Part shown: piece by piece, positions 15,352-23,906 of the stretch
How positions within the stretch are numbered: position 1 is the first letter of the stretch
How the letters are laid out: every line of letters starts with the position of its first letter
From: CAYQVW01 sp964421245
GTDB lineage: Bacteria; Margulisbacteria; WOR-1; XYC2-FULL-46-14
DNA length: 32,179 nucleotides
Reading direction: 5' to 3'
Assembly: GCA_964421245.1 (NCBI GenBank)
Contig: CAYQVW010000016.1
Span: 1-32,179, forward strand
Made by a program: the position numbers and the translations under genes
Notes under the pieces: model-generated
The model's input: only the letters and a program-made list of their open reading frames with translations
What the model was told of the DNA's origin: nothing
The model's database searches: none

Positions 15352-15443
15352 CCCGTGCAAAGCACGGGACTTCTTAACCCAGCTCTAACTCGAGCTGGCA
15401 AGGGATCCATTCATCCCCGCGCAAAGCGCGGGGCATCCTGGAT
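15352..15443. repeat. Cluster of three GC-rich hairpins
   Basis: This fills most of the 333-base gap 15170-15502. Hairpin A has seven-base arms CCCGTGC and GCACGGG around AAA (15352-15368). Hairpin B has CCAGCTC and GAGCTGG around six bases (15379-15398). Hairpin C has CCCCGCGC and GCGCGGGG around AAA (15415-15433), extended by ATCCA (15405-15409) and TGGAT (15439-15443). A and C have matching cores and look like one REP-type unit repeated. A TATAAT at 15323-15328 precedes them on the plus strand, so a structured RNA is possible. The rest of the gap shows nothing further. Confidence 0.7.
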
Positions 15444-15502
15444 ACGAAATCGCGTGAAATTTGATAACATAACAAGCAGAAAAGATAAAAGCAGCAAAAC
15501 AA

Positions 15503-16372
15503 TTAATTGCTTAACGGCAGAATCTTATTTTTCGAAAACCCTGGTAACATTAATTCTTTTTTCATATGATCAATGACAGCCTCTTTAGGAAGCATCCCCA
15601 CTAACTCTGATTCCAACACTTCTACCTTAAACTCCGCTGCCATCTTTTGAACCTTATCAAAAACCTTTTTAAGAGATGTGTTTCTGTGGTCCGTTAAGTT
15701 AATTGAAACCTGAACAATCTTTCTGCTTTCCAGATATAATCCAAGCGCCCGGACCCCTTTCATCCCACTTGCTTTTTCTCTTATGTCCCTTGCGATTGTC
15801 TCTGCGATTAAGATGTCTGAGGTTTTTAGATTAACGTTAAAAGCAATTAAAAAATCTCGCGCACCAATCGCAACTGCTCCGGCATAAGGATGAAGCCTAT
15901 TCCCAATATCCGGTTGGCGATGTTTTGAAGAAAATTCATTTCTTAAAGCCTTTAATCCACCCTTTCTAACGTAAGGGAGATTAACTCTCTCATCCATTTT
16001 TGCCGCATGACCATATAAATAAGATGGGAGGGCATGTTCTTTCCATAGTTGTTCTCCCAAAGTATTTGCAGCAGTGATTGCGGCAGACATTGGGGTGCCG
16101 CCTATTGGAATAAATGGAACAACATCAACCGATCCAATAAAAGGATGAGCTCCATAATGATTATGGATATCAACTAGTTCAAGGGCGGCCGAAGTTAGCT
16201 CATAGGCAGCTTGAATAACCTTGGCATCTTCACCGATAAAAGTTACAACTGTACGATTGTGGTCCAGATCAGAATGAACATCCAAAATCGGGCAAGCCTT
16301 AACGGAAGAGATAATTTGATCGACTAAATCTTGATCGCGCCCTTCGGAAAAATTAGGTACGCACTCAAGCAT
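15503..16372 (-). CDS. ftcD: Glutamate formimidoyltransferase
   Basis: This enzyme moves a formimino group between glutamate and tetrahydrofolate, normally in histidine breakdown. The 289-residue protein covers the formiminotransferase N- and C-subdomains: the start LECVPNFSEGRD, DVHSDLDHNRTVVTFIG, and NHYGAHPFIGSVDVVPFIPIGG, followed by KMDERVNLPYVRKGG-type and GARDFLIAFNVNL segments. The cyclodeaminase half is missing, as in many single-domain bacterial forms. No hut genes are near; with the gcv genes 10 kb away it would feed the folate one-carbon pool. The ATG overlaps the ftsH end by eight bases. The substrate specificity is assumed from the family. Confidence 0.9.
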   Translation of the reverse strand: MLECVPNFSEGRDQDLVDQIISSVKACPILDVHSDLDHNRTVVTFIGEDAKVIQAAYELTSAALELVDIHNHYGAHPFIGSVDVVPFIPIGGTPMSAAITAANTLGEQLWKEHALPSYLYGHAAKMDERVNLPYVRKGGLKALRNEFSSKHRQPDIGNRLHPYAGAVAIGARDFLIAFNVNLKTSDILIAETIARDIREKASGMKGVRALGLYLESRKIVQVSINLTDHRNTSLKKVFDKVQKMAAEFKVEVLESELVGMLPKEAVIDHMKKELMLPGFSKNKILPLSN

Positions 16373-18185
16373 CTTCTTCTTTTAGTCCTTCAAGAGCCTG
16401 TTTTAAACTCTCGCCCTCAAGGATTTCTTTTTCACGCAAAACTTTGGCAATATCTTTAATTTGCGCCTTGTTGGCCTTGATTATCCTCCGCGCTTTTATA
16501 TGACACTCTTCAATAATTTGCTCAATTGCTTTATCAATGCCATCAGCCGTCACATCAGAATAGTCTTTCATCTCCGCAATATCGCGTCCTAAAAATATTT
16601 GATGCTCTTTCTTTCCAAAAGTGCGCGGACCAAGCTCTGACATTCCAAACTCACAAACCATTTTCTTGGCCATGGCAGTTGCCCGCAGTAAATCATTTTG
16701 AGCACCAGAAGTTATTTCATTAAAGAAGATTTCTTCTGCAACGCGTCCACCAAGAAAAACAGTAATGTCTGCTAACATCTGACTCTTTGAAATCAAGTGC
16801 TTGTCCTCTTCTGGAAGCTGAAGCGTGTATCCCAGTGCCATTCCACGAGGTAGAACCGAGATTTTGTGAACCGAGTCAGAATCAGGAAGAAGTTTTGATA
16901 AGACCGCATGACCAACCTCATGATACGCAATTATATCTCTCTCTTTTTCAGAGATAACTCGGCTTTTACGCTGTGGTCCAGCCATTACTCGATCAATTGC
17001 CTCTTCAAGCTCAGTCATGAAAATTTGTTTTTTGTTTTCTCTGCCTGCAAGTATTGCCGCCTCATTTAAAACATTTTCAAGATCCGCACCGGTCATTCCA
17101 GGAGTACGTTTGGCAACAACCTCAAGATCAACGTCTTCTGTAAAAGGTTTTCCCTTAGCGTGGATATCCAAAATTTGACGACGCCCTTTTAAATCTGGTT
17201 TATCTAAAACAACCTGCCGGTCAAAACGACCAGGTCGAAGCAGTGCTGGATCTAGGATATCTGGTCGGTTAGTGGCAGCAATAACAATAATATTTGTTTT
17301 TGGATCAAAACCGTCCATCTCAACTAATAGCTGGTTTAGGGTTTGCTCTCTCTCATCATGCCCTCCGCCGAGTCCTGCACCCCTATGCCTTCCAACTGCG
17401 TCAATTTCATCCATAAAAATAATTGACGGAGTCTTTTTGCGCGCTTCTTTAAATATACCTCTAACCCTTGATGCACCGACTCCAACAAACATCTCGACAA
17501 AGTCAGATCCGGAGATAGAAAAGAAAGGAACATCAGCCTCACCAGCAATTGCACGGGCTAGCAAGGTTTTTCCTGTTCCTGGGGCTCCCATAAGAAGCAA
17601 TCCTTTTGGAATTTTTGCTCCTAAGTCGTGATATTTTTTGGGATATTTCAAAAAGTCGACAATTTCACTAAGCTCTTCCTTGGCCTCATCAACCCCGGCA
17701 ACATCAGCAAAGGTAACATTGGTCTTTCCCTGTATCGGTTTCGCAGTGGTCTTGCCAAAAGCCATTGCCTGATTATTGGCAGAAGAAGCCTGGCGTAAAA
17801 TAAAGAACCAAAAAGCACCAATTAACAAAATTGGGAACATTAATTGCAGCAAGAGCGCTCCAACCCAAGCATTTTCATTCGGATCTTTTACTTTTATTTG
17901 TACTTTCTTTCCTCTTAATTCGGGGACAAGGTTTTCGTATTCTTTTACCGAACGAGTTTTAAAAAGACTGCCATCCTTTAGCTTACCGGTAATAATTTCT
18001 CCGCTAACCGTTACCTCTTTTACACTGCCAGAATCAAGCTGGTTGAGAAATTCAGAAAAAGCAAGGTCTTTGGGTTTGGGAGATAGGTCAAACAATGGAG
18101 CAAATAAAGAGAGCAACAACAATCCGACTACACCATAAAGTATTATATTTTTCCAATCAAGTTTTCTTTTTTTCACTTTTTTCAC
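16365..18185 (-). CDS. ftsH: FtsH membrane AAA+ zinc protease
   Basis: FtsH unfolds and degrades membrane and cytosolic proteins. The 606-residue protein has membrane segments at about 14-33 and 108-130 with a periplasmic domain between. The Walker A motif GAPGTGKT is at 200-207, MDEID at 258-262, and the second region of homology is near Asn306-Arg307. The zinc site HEVGH is at 422-426 with a distal acidic ligand further on. Length and domain order are standard. The ATG overlaps the mazG end by 29 bases and ftcD overlaps its stop, making a mazG-ftsH-ftcD transcript. Confidence 0.98.
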   Translation of the reverse strand: MKKVKKRKLDWKNIILYGVVGLLLLSLFAPLFDLSPKPKDLAFSEFLNQLDSGSVKEVTVSGEIITGKLKDGSLFKTRSVKEYENLVPELRGKKVQIKVKDPNENAWVGALLLQLMFPILLIGAFWFFILRQASSANNQAMAFGKTTAKPIQGKTNVTFADVAGVDEAKEELSEIVDFLKYPKKYHDLGAKIPKGLLLMGAPGTGKTLLARAIAGEADVPFFSISGSDFVEMFVGVGASRVRGIFKEARKKTPSIIFMDEIDAVGRHRGAGLGGGHDEREQTLNQLLVEMDGFDPKTNIIVIAATNRPDILDPALLRPGRFDRQVVLDKPDLKGRRQILDIHAKGKPFTEDVDLEVVAKRTPGMTGADLENVLNEAAILAGRENKKQIFMTELEEAIDRVMAGPQRKSRVISEKERDIIAYHEVGHAVLSKLLPDSDSVHKISVLPRGMALGYTLQLPEEDKHLISKSQMLADITVFLGGRVAEEIFFNEITSGAQNDLLRATAMAKKMVCEFGMSELGPRTFGKKEHQIFLGRDIAEMKDYSDVTADGIDKAIEQIIEECHIKARRIIKANKAQIKDIAKVLREKEILEGESLKQALEGLKEEDA

Positions 18186-18528
18186 CCCTTTTAATTTCTT
18201 GCCATTTTTTAATTACTTCTTCCTTAGTCTTTGCAGCACCATCAGCAAAAACATGTGGATGCCGACGAATCATTTTATTGGTTATCTGTCTTATTATATC
18301 CCTAATAGAAAAAGCATCGCTAATCTCGGCATGCATTATTATATGCAAGAGTTGATCTCCCAACTCTTCTTCTATTCTTTTTGGGTCATTACTATCAATC
18401 GCCTCGAGAGATTCATTCAGCTCCTCAACCATATATGGCTTAAGGCTTGCGTGGGTTTGCTCTCTATCCCAGGGGCACTCTTTGCGAAGGCGACTGACCA
18501 CACCTACTAGCTGGTCAAATTCCTTCAT
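18157..18528 (-). CDS. mazG: MazG-type nucleotide pyrophosphohydrolase
   Basis: MazG hydrolyses nucleoside triphosphates to monophosphates and can clear damaged or alarmone nucleotides. The 123 residues form a single MazG domain: LRKECPWDREQTHASLKPY, then Glu35-Glu36 (MVEELNE) and Glu55-x-x-Asp58 (EEELGDQL), the metal-binding acidic residues. E. coli MazG has two such domains. I chose the ATG at 18528 because TATAAT ends seven bases before it. The in-frame TTG at 18549 and ATG at 18537 would lie above or in the -10 box. It heads a transcript with ftsH and ftcD. Confidence 0.9.
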   Translation of the reverse strand: MKEFDQLVGVVSRLRKECPWDREQTHASLKPYMVEELNESLEAIDSNDPKRIEEELGDQLLHIIMHAEISDAFSIRDIIRQITNKMIRRHPHVFADGAAKTKEEVIKKWQEIKRGEKSEKKKT

Positions 18529-18535
18529 ATTTACC

Positions 18536-18541
18536 ATTATA
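18536..18541 (-). promoter_or_regulatory. mazG -10 box (leaderless type)
   Basis: TATAAT on the minus strand at 18541-18536 ends seven bases before the chosen ATG (18528). It faces away from an alternative-sigma-type element for the divergent gene, which begins only four bases away. Confidence 0.55.
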
Positions 18542-18544
18542 TCA

Positions 18545-18576
18545 CACAAGTTTTGGCCCTGTTATTACGAATAAAT
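18545..18576 (+). promoter_or_regulatory. Alternative-sigma-type promoter, site 4
   Basis: CACAAGTTT at 18545-18553, 15 bases, then GAATAAAT at 18569-18576. The left half is close to CACAAGTTA at site 7. The gene starts at 18593 and has a GGGAGG ribosome site. Confidence 0.4.
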
Positions 18577-18592
18577 AAGTGGGAGGATACGC

Positions 18593-19288
18593 ATGGCATC
18601 ACGAATTAAGGCACGGGTTAGACCAAGGCCCATACCAAATAAACTTATTGCAAAGAAACAAGATAAACATCTTATACCTAATATTAAAGATGTAATTGTG
18701 AAGCTGTATTCTTCTGTAGATAAAATTGCCTCCGACGCACTAAAATTCTACACAAAACACGAACTAGGGGTGATGCCACTTGAATGTGATGGACTAGGCA
18801 GGATTGCTTGTGCGGAGCTGCCCGATGCTTTAGAAAAGAGCGGATTTTCTCGTCCACAACAAGCAGCTGCCACCAAGGGATTAAATAGGGAAATAAAACA
18901 AAAAGGTCTTTCTGAAGGACTCGGTTATTATCACACCTCTTTGGACAGATTAAAAGAGTTGGGAGAAAATTTATTAGACCAATTGGCCTTTGGAAAGAGT
19001 GTTGCTGATGCTCAGGCAAAAAAGAATCCAAGACTGGTATTAGAAGAAAGTTCTTCTCAAAAAGTTGCACAAACATTAATACCAAGACACAACACAACCC
19101 CTTCGATAATATATCATCGCTCCTCAAAAAACCAAGCTGCAGCTCAAGTTGCGGCAAATACAAATACAGTTGTTGGTGATACGCAGATTTATAACTTGCC
19201 TACTGTCATTGGGGGAACTTGTGGAAAGGCCTATATGCCAGCAGCGCAGAAGTTTGTAGTTCTTGGAGGAAAAACTAATGTCGCCTAA
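18593..19288 (+). CDS. Unknown protein, 231 residues
   Basis: I recognise no family. The first 25 residues are very basic (MASRIKARVRPRPIPNK). Residues 30-140 look helical, and the C-terminal 60 residues are rich in Asn, Thr and Gly with short strand-like segments (VVGDTQIYNLPTVIGG). It has three cysteines and no signal peptide or membrane segment. A GGGAGG site seven bases before the ATG supports this start. It overlaps the next small gene by 11 bases, so the two are translationally coupled. It opens a four-gene block of unknowns between mazG and mfd. The -35/-10 elements upstream match the alternative-sigma set. Confidence 0.72.
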   Translation: MASRIKARVRPRPIPNKLIAKKQDKHLIPNIKDVIVKLYSSVDKIASDALKFYTKHELGVMPLECDGLGRIACAELPDALEKSGFSRPQQAAATKGLNREIKQKGLSEGLGYYHTSLDRLKELGENLLDQLAFGKSVADAQAKKNPRLVLEESSSQKVAQTLIPRHNTTPSIIYHRSSKNQAAAQVAANTNTVVGDTQIYNLPTVIGGTCGKAYMPAAQKFVVLGGKTNVA

Positions 19289-19601
19289 AAAGAAAAAAAG
19301 ATCATATTTAAGTATTCTAAGTGGCGGAATAAAAAAGCTCTGGCGTCAACACAAAAGCCCAACACCAATTAAAGCCCTGCACACAGAGATAACAATTGAG
19401 CCACAGCCGTTCATTAACGGAACGCTTAATCCACAAATTGCGGAATTCTTAATTGGCGTTTATCTTCAAAAGATCAAAGTCGATCCTCTCTTTAATGGAG
19501 AGATCGAAATTAAAGACGGATATTTAAGAATAAAAGATAAAGACGGTAAGGTAATTGCCTCAACAAGTTCCCCTCGCGTAATTAACGAATACTTAAATTA
19601 G
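19278..19601 (+). CDS. Unknown small protein, 107 residues
   Basis: I recognise no family. The N-terminus is strongly basic (MSPKKKKRS) and the C-terminal half alternates charged strands (GEIEIKDGYLRIKDKDGKV), suggesting a small beta domain. I chose the ATG at 19278: it has GGAGG eight bases upstream, whereas the in-frame TTG at 19263 lies before that site. It overlaps the end of the preceding unknown gene, indicating linked function. No promoter of its own is visible. Confidence 0.7.
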   Translation: MSPKKKKRSYLSILSGGIKKLWRQHKSPTPIKALHTEITIEPQPFINGTLNPQIAEFLIGVYLQKIKVDPLFNGEIEIKDGYLRIKDKDGKVIASTSSPRVINEYLN

Positions 19602-19633
19602 CTGAAATTTCCTACAAAGTCCTCCGATAATAT
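19602..19633 (+). promoter_or_regulatory. Alternative-sigma-type promoter, site 5
   Basis: CTGAAATTT at 19602-19610, 15 bases, then GATAATAT at 19626-19633. It starts right after the preceding stop. The CCGATAAT at 19624-19631 resembles the sigma-28 -10 consensus CCGATAA/T. Confidence 0.55.
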
Positions 19634-19645
19634 TAAGGAGGATCT

Positions 19646-20266
19646 ATGTTATCAACTAATTGTTCTTGCGCTGTTCCATCTCAATCTGGAAACTGTAGGC
19701 TATTTCAACAGGTAGCTGCATTGGTACCCTCTGGAAGAAGAATAGAGAGCAACCTATCTGATGTTGAACATTATTCCTTGGCCTCCCCAGGCATCACCTC
19801 TGGGCTTTTTCTACCAAAGCCCTCCGAATGCCCCAATGGACGTTCAGCAATTTTTTTCTCAGGGTCCGAGAGAAACATGAGCACGTCCGAGCCATTTATT
19901 CGCTTTGACCTACATACCTCAATACTACATGGTCGAATAGATGCTGAACAAAAAAGGCTTGAAGTCTACAGAATCGGAGAGAGAATCGCAAAAGTTACAA
20001 TGGAAGAAGGCTTTCCGGCAAGGATTAGATCCGAAGAAAGAGAAAATCTAGGAAGACACAATATTCACGCACTTGTTTATCTTAATAATCGGCATTACAT
20101 GGGCTGTTGGTCAGTTAGAACAAAAGAGGGTTTGACCGACCCAGAATTAATTAATGAGCTTCTTTTCTCCTTAGCAGGACATGTACAGCCATCCTTTAAT
20201 GTCCTTCCTGTTACAGAATCCACTCCAATTGAAGCACCCGAACAGCCTTCTTGTATAATTACCTGA
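19646..20266 (+). CDS. Unknown protein, tandem paralog (first copy)
   Basis: This 206-residue protein belongs to no family I recognise. It is related to the next gene. Both begin with a short cysteine-containing segment ending CRL, then LASPG or LASPS plus a glycine turn (SGLFLPKP / KGLYYPPG). A later block in both reads ALVYLNNRHYMGCWSVRTKEGL here and AIMYVNSPHMSGMWAVAPKSGL there, followed by AGHVQPSFNVLPV / ARHVSPDFTILRF. The pattern His-x2-Gly-x-Trp, Gly-Leu-Thr and His-Val-x-Pro-x-Phe is shared. A GAF-like fold is possible for the last block but not shown. The start has an AAGGAGG site. Confidence 0.75.
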   Translation: MLSTNCSCAVPSQSGNCRLFQQVAALVPSGRRIESNLSDVEHYSLASPGITSGLFLPKPSECPNGRSAIFFSGSERNMSTSEPFIRFDLHTSILHGRIDAEQKRLEVYRIGERIAKVTMEEGFPARIRSEERENLGRHNIHALVYLNNRHYMGCWSVRTKEGLTDPELINELLFSLAGHVQPSFNVLPVTESTPIEAPEQPSCIIT

Positions 20267-20294
20267 AATTTTACCTCAAAATTGACGATATATA
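20263..20294 (+). promoter_or_regulatory. Alternative-sigma-type promoter, site 6
   Basis: CTGAAATTT at 20263-20271, 15 bases, then GATATATA at 20287-20294. The left half overlaps the stop codon of the first paralog. The gene starts at 20315. Confidence 0.55.
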
Positions 20295-20314
20295 TATAGA
20301 GAGAGGTGAATTTT

Positions 20315-21190
20315 ATGCCCAGCTGTATTGGCGCAGCCCCAAATTCAGGCTGCCGACTTATTGGTCTTAGAGATCATGTTGTGGATCATACAGATCTATT
20401 AACAACTCGTCCAAGCAAACTAACAATCCGCCAATTAGCCAGCCCCAGCTCTGTTATTAAAGGACTTTACTATCCACCAGGCTGTTCCCAAGGACAAGGG
20501 GTGGTTGCCTTTAGCCGAAGAATAAGTGATGGAATTATTAATGAAAAATCTCATACAGATATTGCCAATGACCTGGGACTACTCGTGCGCACAGGAACAG
20601 CCTCTATTGGAGATGGATCCGGAGTAAAAACGGGTGCTCGAAATTTAATGGACCCAGATATTAAAGGATTTATCCTTCATCCAATTAATGTTGAGGTTAG
20701 CCAGAAAACAGCGTTATTAATTCCAACTATGGCAGAGTTTGGAATAATGACAGTGGAGGACACCAACCTGCAAACACTCCTCTTTACACAAGTTGAGTTT
20801 ATGGCAAAAAGGGACATCATTGCAATAATGTACGTTAATTCTCCCCACATGAGCGGTATGTGGGCAGTTGCTCCAAAATCTGGGCTGACAGGAATGATTC
20901 TTTTTCATGAGAGAGATGCTTTTTTAAAAACATTAGCCCGCCATGTATCTCCTGATTTTACAATCCTTAGATTTTTTGAACGAGATATAAAAACTTTTCG
21001 GCGAAGGTTTTATGGCCAGTTTGATAATATGGGTGGTACAAGTGTAGATGAACTTGCTGAACAAAAAGTCTCCGATGGAAGTGTCGTCCTTCAAGAGCCC
21101 ATCGTAGTAACGCCGGAAGAGGTGCAACATCCCTCTTGTTTACGCTGGCCGAAAGAAATGATGCTTCCTCTCCCTAAAAAAGAGACTTAA
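20315..21190 (+). CDS. Unknown protein, tandem paralog (second copy)
   Basis: This 291-residue protein is the longer paralog of the preceding gene and shares its opening, the LASPS/glycine segment, and the block ending in HVSPDFTILRF. About 50 extra residues lie in the middle and about 40 at the C-terminus (GTSVDELAEQKVSDGSVVL and beyond). I preferred the ATG at 20315 to the GTG at 20306 because the GAGAGG ribosome site overlaps the GTG. Each copy has its own alternative-sigma-type promoter, so they may be made under the same conditions. The 3' end overlaps mfd by 17 bases. No signal peptide or membrane segment is seen. Confidence 0.75.
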   Translation: MPSCIGAAPNSGCRLIGLRDHVVDHTDLLTTRPSKLTIRQLASPSSVIKGLYYPPGCSQGQGVVAFSRRISDGIINEKSHTDIANDLGLLVRTGTASIGDGSGVKTGARNLMDPDIKGFILHPINVEVSQKTALLIPTMAEFGIMTVEDTNLQTLLFTQVEFMAKRDIIAIMYVNSPHMSGMWAVAPKSGLTGMILFHERDAFLKTLARHVSPDFTILRFFERDIKTFRRRFYGQFDNMGGTSVDELAEQKVSDGSVVLQEPIVVTPEEVQHPSCLRWPKEMMLPLPKKET

Positions 21191-23906
21191 TCCTCAGAAC
21201 CTTTTCTAGGGTATCTGCCGCTTTTATTTTATAAGCTTTATGTTTTCCATCAAACCATTCAATAACAATTTTATACTTCTCTTCTTTTATAAGTTTAATC
21301 CCTTTTTCTTGTGCTTTAATTTTAATATCAACTATGTCAAAAAGTTGCTTAAGTGGTTTTGGAATTTCCCCATAACGATCTTCCATCTCTTCTTTCATTT
21401 CTTTAAATTTTTGTCTGTTATCTAACAAAGTTAAACGTCTATAGGTCGCAACGCGCTGCCTCTCATCATGAATATAATCATTCGGAATAAAAGCAGAAAT
21501 TTTTAAATCAACCACAACTTGACGTGCAGATGGTTCTTCAATTCCTTTGGCCTTTTTAACTGCTTCTTCTAACATATCGCAATACATATCAAAGCCGACC
21601 GAGACAATGTGTCCGGATTGTCTTGCTCCAAGTAAAGTTCCAGATCCCCGAATCTCTAAATCGCGCAAAGCAAGACGATAGCCAGATCCAAGCTCGGTAA
21701 ACTCCTGAATTGCCTTTAGTCTCTTAAGCGCCTCTTCTTTTAAGACTTCTTCTTTATGATACAAAAGATATGAATAGGCTCTATTTGAAGATCTCCCTAC
21801 CCTTCCTCGCAACTGATAGAGCTGAGCCAATCCAAAACATTCTGCATGATCAATAATCATAGTATTAACATTTGGGATATCGAGACCCGATTCTATTATA
21901 GTTGTACAAACTAAAATATCATATTTTTTTTCTTGGAAGTCGGTCATAATCTTAGCTAATTTATCTTCTTGCATCTGACCATGACCGATGGCTATCTTTA
22001 CATCGGGAACTAATTTTCTTATCCTTTTTGCAACTGTATCAATTGTCTGTACTCGATTGTGTACAAAATAAACCTGTCCACCACGATCCAGCTCCCTTAA
22101 AATAACCTCTTTGATCAAATCATTATTCCAGGCAACAACGTGGGTGCGAATTGGGAGACGATCAACCGGAGCAGTATTAATTAAGCTCATATCACGCGCT
22201 CCAGATAATGAAAAATAGAGTGTTCTTGGTATTGGTGTTGCCGTAAGGGTAATTACATCAACATTTTTTCTAAGCTGTTTTAGTTTTTCTTTGTGAGTTA
22301 CCCCAAAACGCTGTTCTTCATCAACGATCAGAAGCCCCAAATCTTTAAAATGGATATCTTTTGAGAGCAATCGGTGTGTTCCGATTAAAATATCAATTTC
22401 ACCGGTAGGGATTTTCTCAATAATCTTTTTCTGTTCATTTTTGTGTTTAAAGCGAGAGAGCACTTCAATTTTTACTGGATAATTTTTCAATCTATCACAA
22501 AAAGTTGCGTAATGTTGCTGTGCCAAAATTGTGGTTGGGGATAAAACCGCAACCTGCTTTCCAGATGTTGCCGCTTTAAAGGCTGCCCGAATCGCAACCT
22601 CGGTCTTTCCATAACCAACATCACCACAGACTAAGCGATCCATCGGTTTGTCCGATTCCATGTCAGACATAACATCTTTTATTGCCTTCTCTTGATCTTT
22701 GGTCTCTTCATATGGAAAAGTAATAGCTAATTCATTTTGCGCCTGCAGGTCTCCTGGAAATGCATAGCCTCTAGTCTTATTGCGAATAGCATATAAGAAC
22801 AAAAGGTCTTTGGTTAAAACCTGTAAACTCTTTTTAACCTTAGATCTCGTCTTTTTCCACTCTTTCCCATGCAGTCGATATATCTTGGGAAACGGATTTC
22901 CCGAATATTTTTCAACCAGTCCCATCTGTTGCAGTGGAACGTAGAGCTGATCGTTTTGAGCATACTCTAGCAACAGGTATTCCTGTTCTACCTGATCAAT
23001 TTCCATTTTGTGCATACCGCGGTATAGGCCTATTCCATAATTTTCGTGGACAACATAGTCTCCATCTTTTAATTCGAGCAATAAAGACCGATTAATCCCC
23101 TCTTTGGCCGTTTTTTTCTTTTTGAGAGAAAAGACAGGAAGCTTCGATAAATCTATTTTTATTCCTTCCTCAAAAGAAGTATTTACAATTATTTTAAAGT
23201 TTTTGGTCTGTTCGATCAGCTCCATGTAACTAAAATAGCCTTCTTGTTCTGCCACAATTTTTAATTGCATCGGTTCGTCTAAGAAGATTATTGTATCTTC
23301 GGCCAAATGTTCAAAAAATGAAGAGTTTCCGCTCTCAACAATTGGCAAAAGATCGAAACTCTCTATTTTATTAACAGAGAGTTGGGTTTGTGCATCAAAA
23401 ATACGGATCGACTCTACTTTATCTCCAAAAAATTCTATACGAACTGGTTCATAATGAAAAATATCAACAATCCCTCCTCGAACCGCAAATTCCCCTCTCT
23501 CTCCAACTATTTCTTGCCGTTTGTATCCTAATTTAATTAGTTTAGAAACTAGTTTCTCGATATCAAGATTATCTCCAATATTAATTTTTAATTTTGATTT
23601 TTTAATTTTTAATTTATCAAAGGTTTTCCACATAACTGCTTTCAAAGGAGCAACGACAACACGAGGGACATCGCTTAAGACTTGAACGCGCTCCGCAACC
23701 AACTCCTTCTCAGGGGCAAACTCCTCACCCGGAATAGTATCTGGAGAAGGAAAGAGATCAGCCAATAAATATTGACTAATTTCCGTTGCGTCTTTGGTAT
23801 GGCTAGTAATAATCAAAATTGGCTGTTTGATGTTCTCTTTAATCCAAGCTGCTTTTGTAGCCGAGGAGGGAAGATTATTAATTATGGTTTTGCTTTGATT
23901 ATCCAA
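21174..23906 (-). CDS. mfd: Mfd, transcription-repair coupling factor (compact)
   Basis: Mfd removes stalled RNA polymerase and recruits UvrA. At 910 residues it is much shorter than E. coli Mfd (1148). The UvrB-like N-terminal region is about 1-190, with GERGEFAVRGGIVDIF. A CarD-like polymerase-interacting domain is at 278-345 (DYVVHENYGIGLYRG). The helicase has GDVGYGKTE near 428-436 and DEEQ at 529-532. The C-terminal regulatory domain, about 800-910, has IPNDYIHDERQRVATYRRL. About 195 residues are missing before the CarD-like domain, mostly domain 3. The start is a TTG that overlaps the preceding gene by eight bases. Confidence 0.95.
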   Translation of the reverse strand: MDNQSKTIINNLPSSATKAAWIKENIKQPILIITSHTKDATEISQYLLADLFPSPDTIPGEEFAPEKELVAERVQVLSDVPRVVVAPLKAVMWKTFDKLKIKKSKLKINIGDNLDIEKLVSKLIKLGYKRQEIVGERGEFAVRGGIVDIFHYEPVRIEFFGDKVESIRIFDAQTQLSVNKIESFDLLPIVESGNSSFFEHLAEDTIIFLDEPMQLKIVAEQEGYFSYMELIEQTKNFKIIVNTSFEEGIKIDLSKLPVFSLKKKKTAKEGINRSLLLELKDGDYVVHENYGIGLYRGMHKMEIDQVEQEYLLLEYAQNDQLYVPLQQMGLVEKYSGNPFPKIYRLHGKEWKKTRSKVKKSLQVLTKDLLFLYAIRNKTRGYAFPGDLQAQNELAITFPYEETKDQEKAIKDVMSDMESDKPMDRLVCGDVGYGKTEVAIRAAFKAATSGKQVAVLSPTTILAQQHYATFCDRLKNYPVKIEVLSRFKHKNEQKKIIEKIPTGEIDILIGTHRLLSKDIHFKDLGLLIVDEEQRFGVTHKEKLKQLRKNVDVITLTATPIPRTLYFSLSGARDMSLINTAPVDRLPIRTHVVAWNNDLIKEVILRELDRGGQVYFVHNRVQTIDTVAKRIRKLVPDVKIAIGHGQMQEDKLAKIMTDFQEKKYDILVCTTIIESGLDIPNVNTMIIDHAECFGLAQLYQLRGRVGRSSNRAYSYLLYHKEEVLKEEALKRLKAIQEFTELGSGYRLALRDLEIRGSGTLLGARQSGHIVSVGFDMYCDMLEEAVKKAKGIEEPSARQVVVDLKISAFIPNDYIHDERQRVATYRRLTLLDNRQKFKEMKEEMEDRYGEIPKPLKQLFDIVDIKIKAQEKGIKLIKEEKYKIVIEWFDGKHKAYKIKAADTLEKVLRIKSLF

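Noticed and set aside
15355..15576. Plus-strand 73-codon reading frame through the hairpins
   Set aside because: It reads through the palindromic repeats and into the antisense of ftcD, lacks a ribosome site and looks like a repeat-derived frame.
18529..18549. Longer MazG starts at TTG 18549 and ATG 18537
   Set aside because: A TATAAT box at 18541-18536 covers them, so the transcript should begin near the ATG at 18528.
19620..19642. TCCTCC and GGAGGA forming a hairpin that could hide the ribosome site of the first paralog
   Set aside because: The left arm lies in the spacer of the inferred promoter (site 5), so it would not be in the transcript. It would matter only if a longer transcript reads through from upstream.
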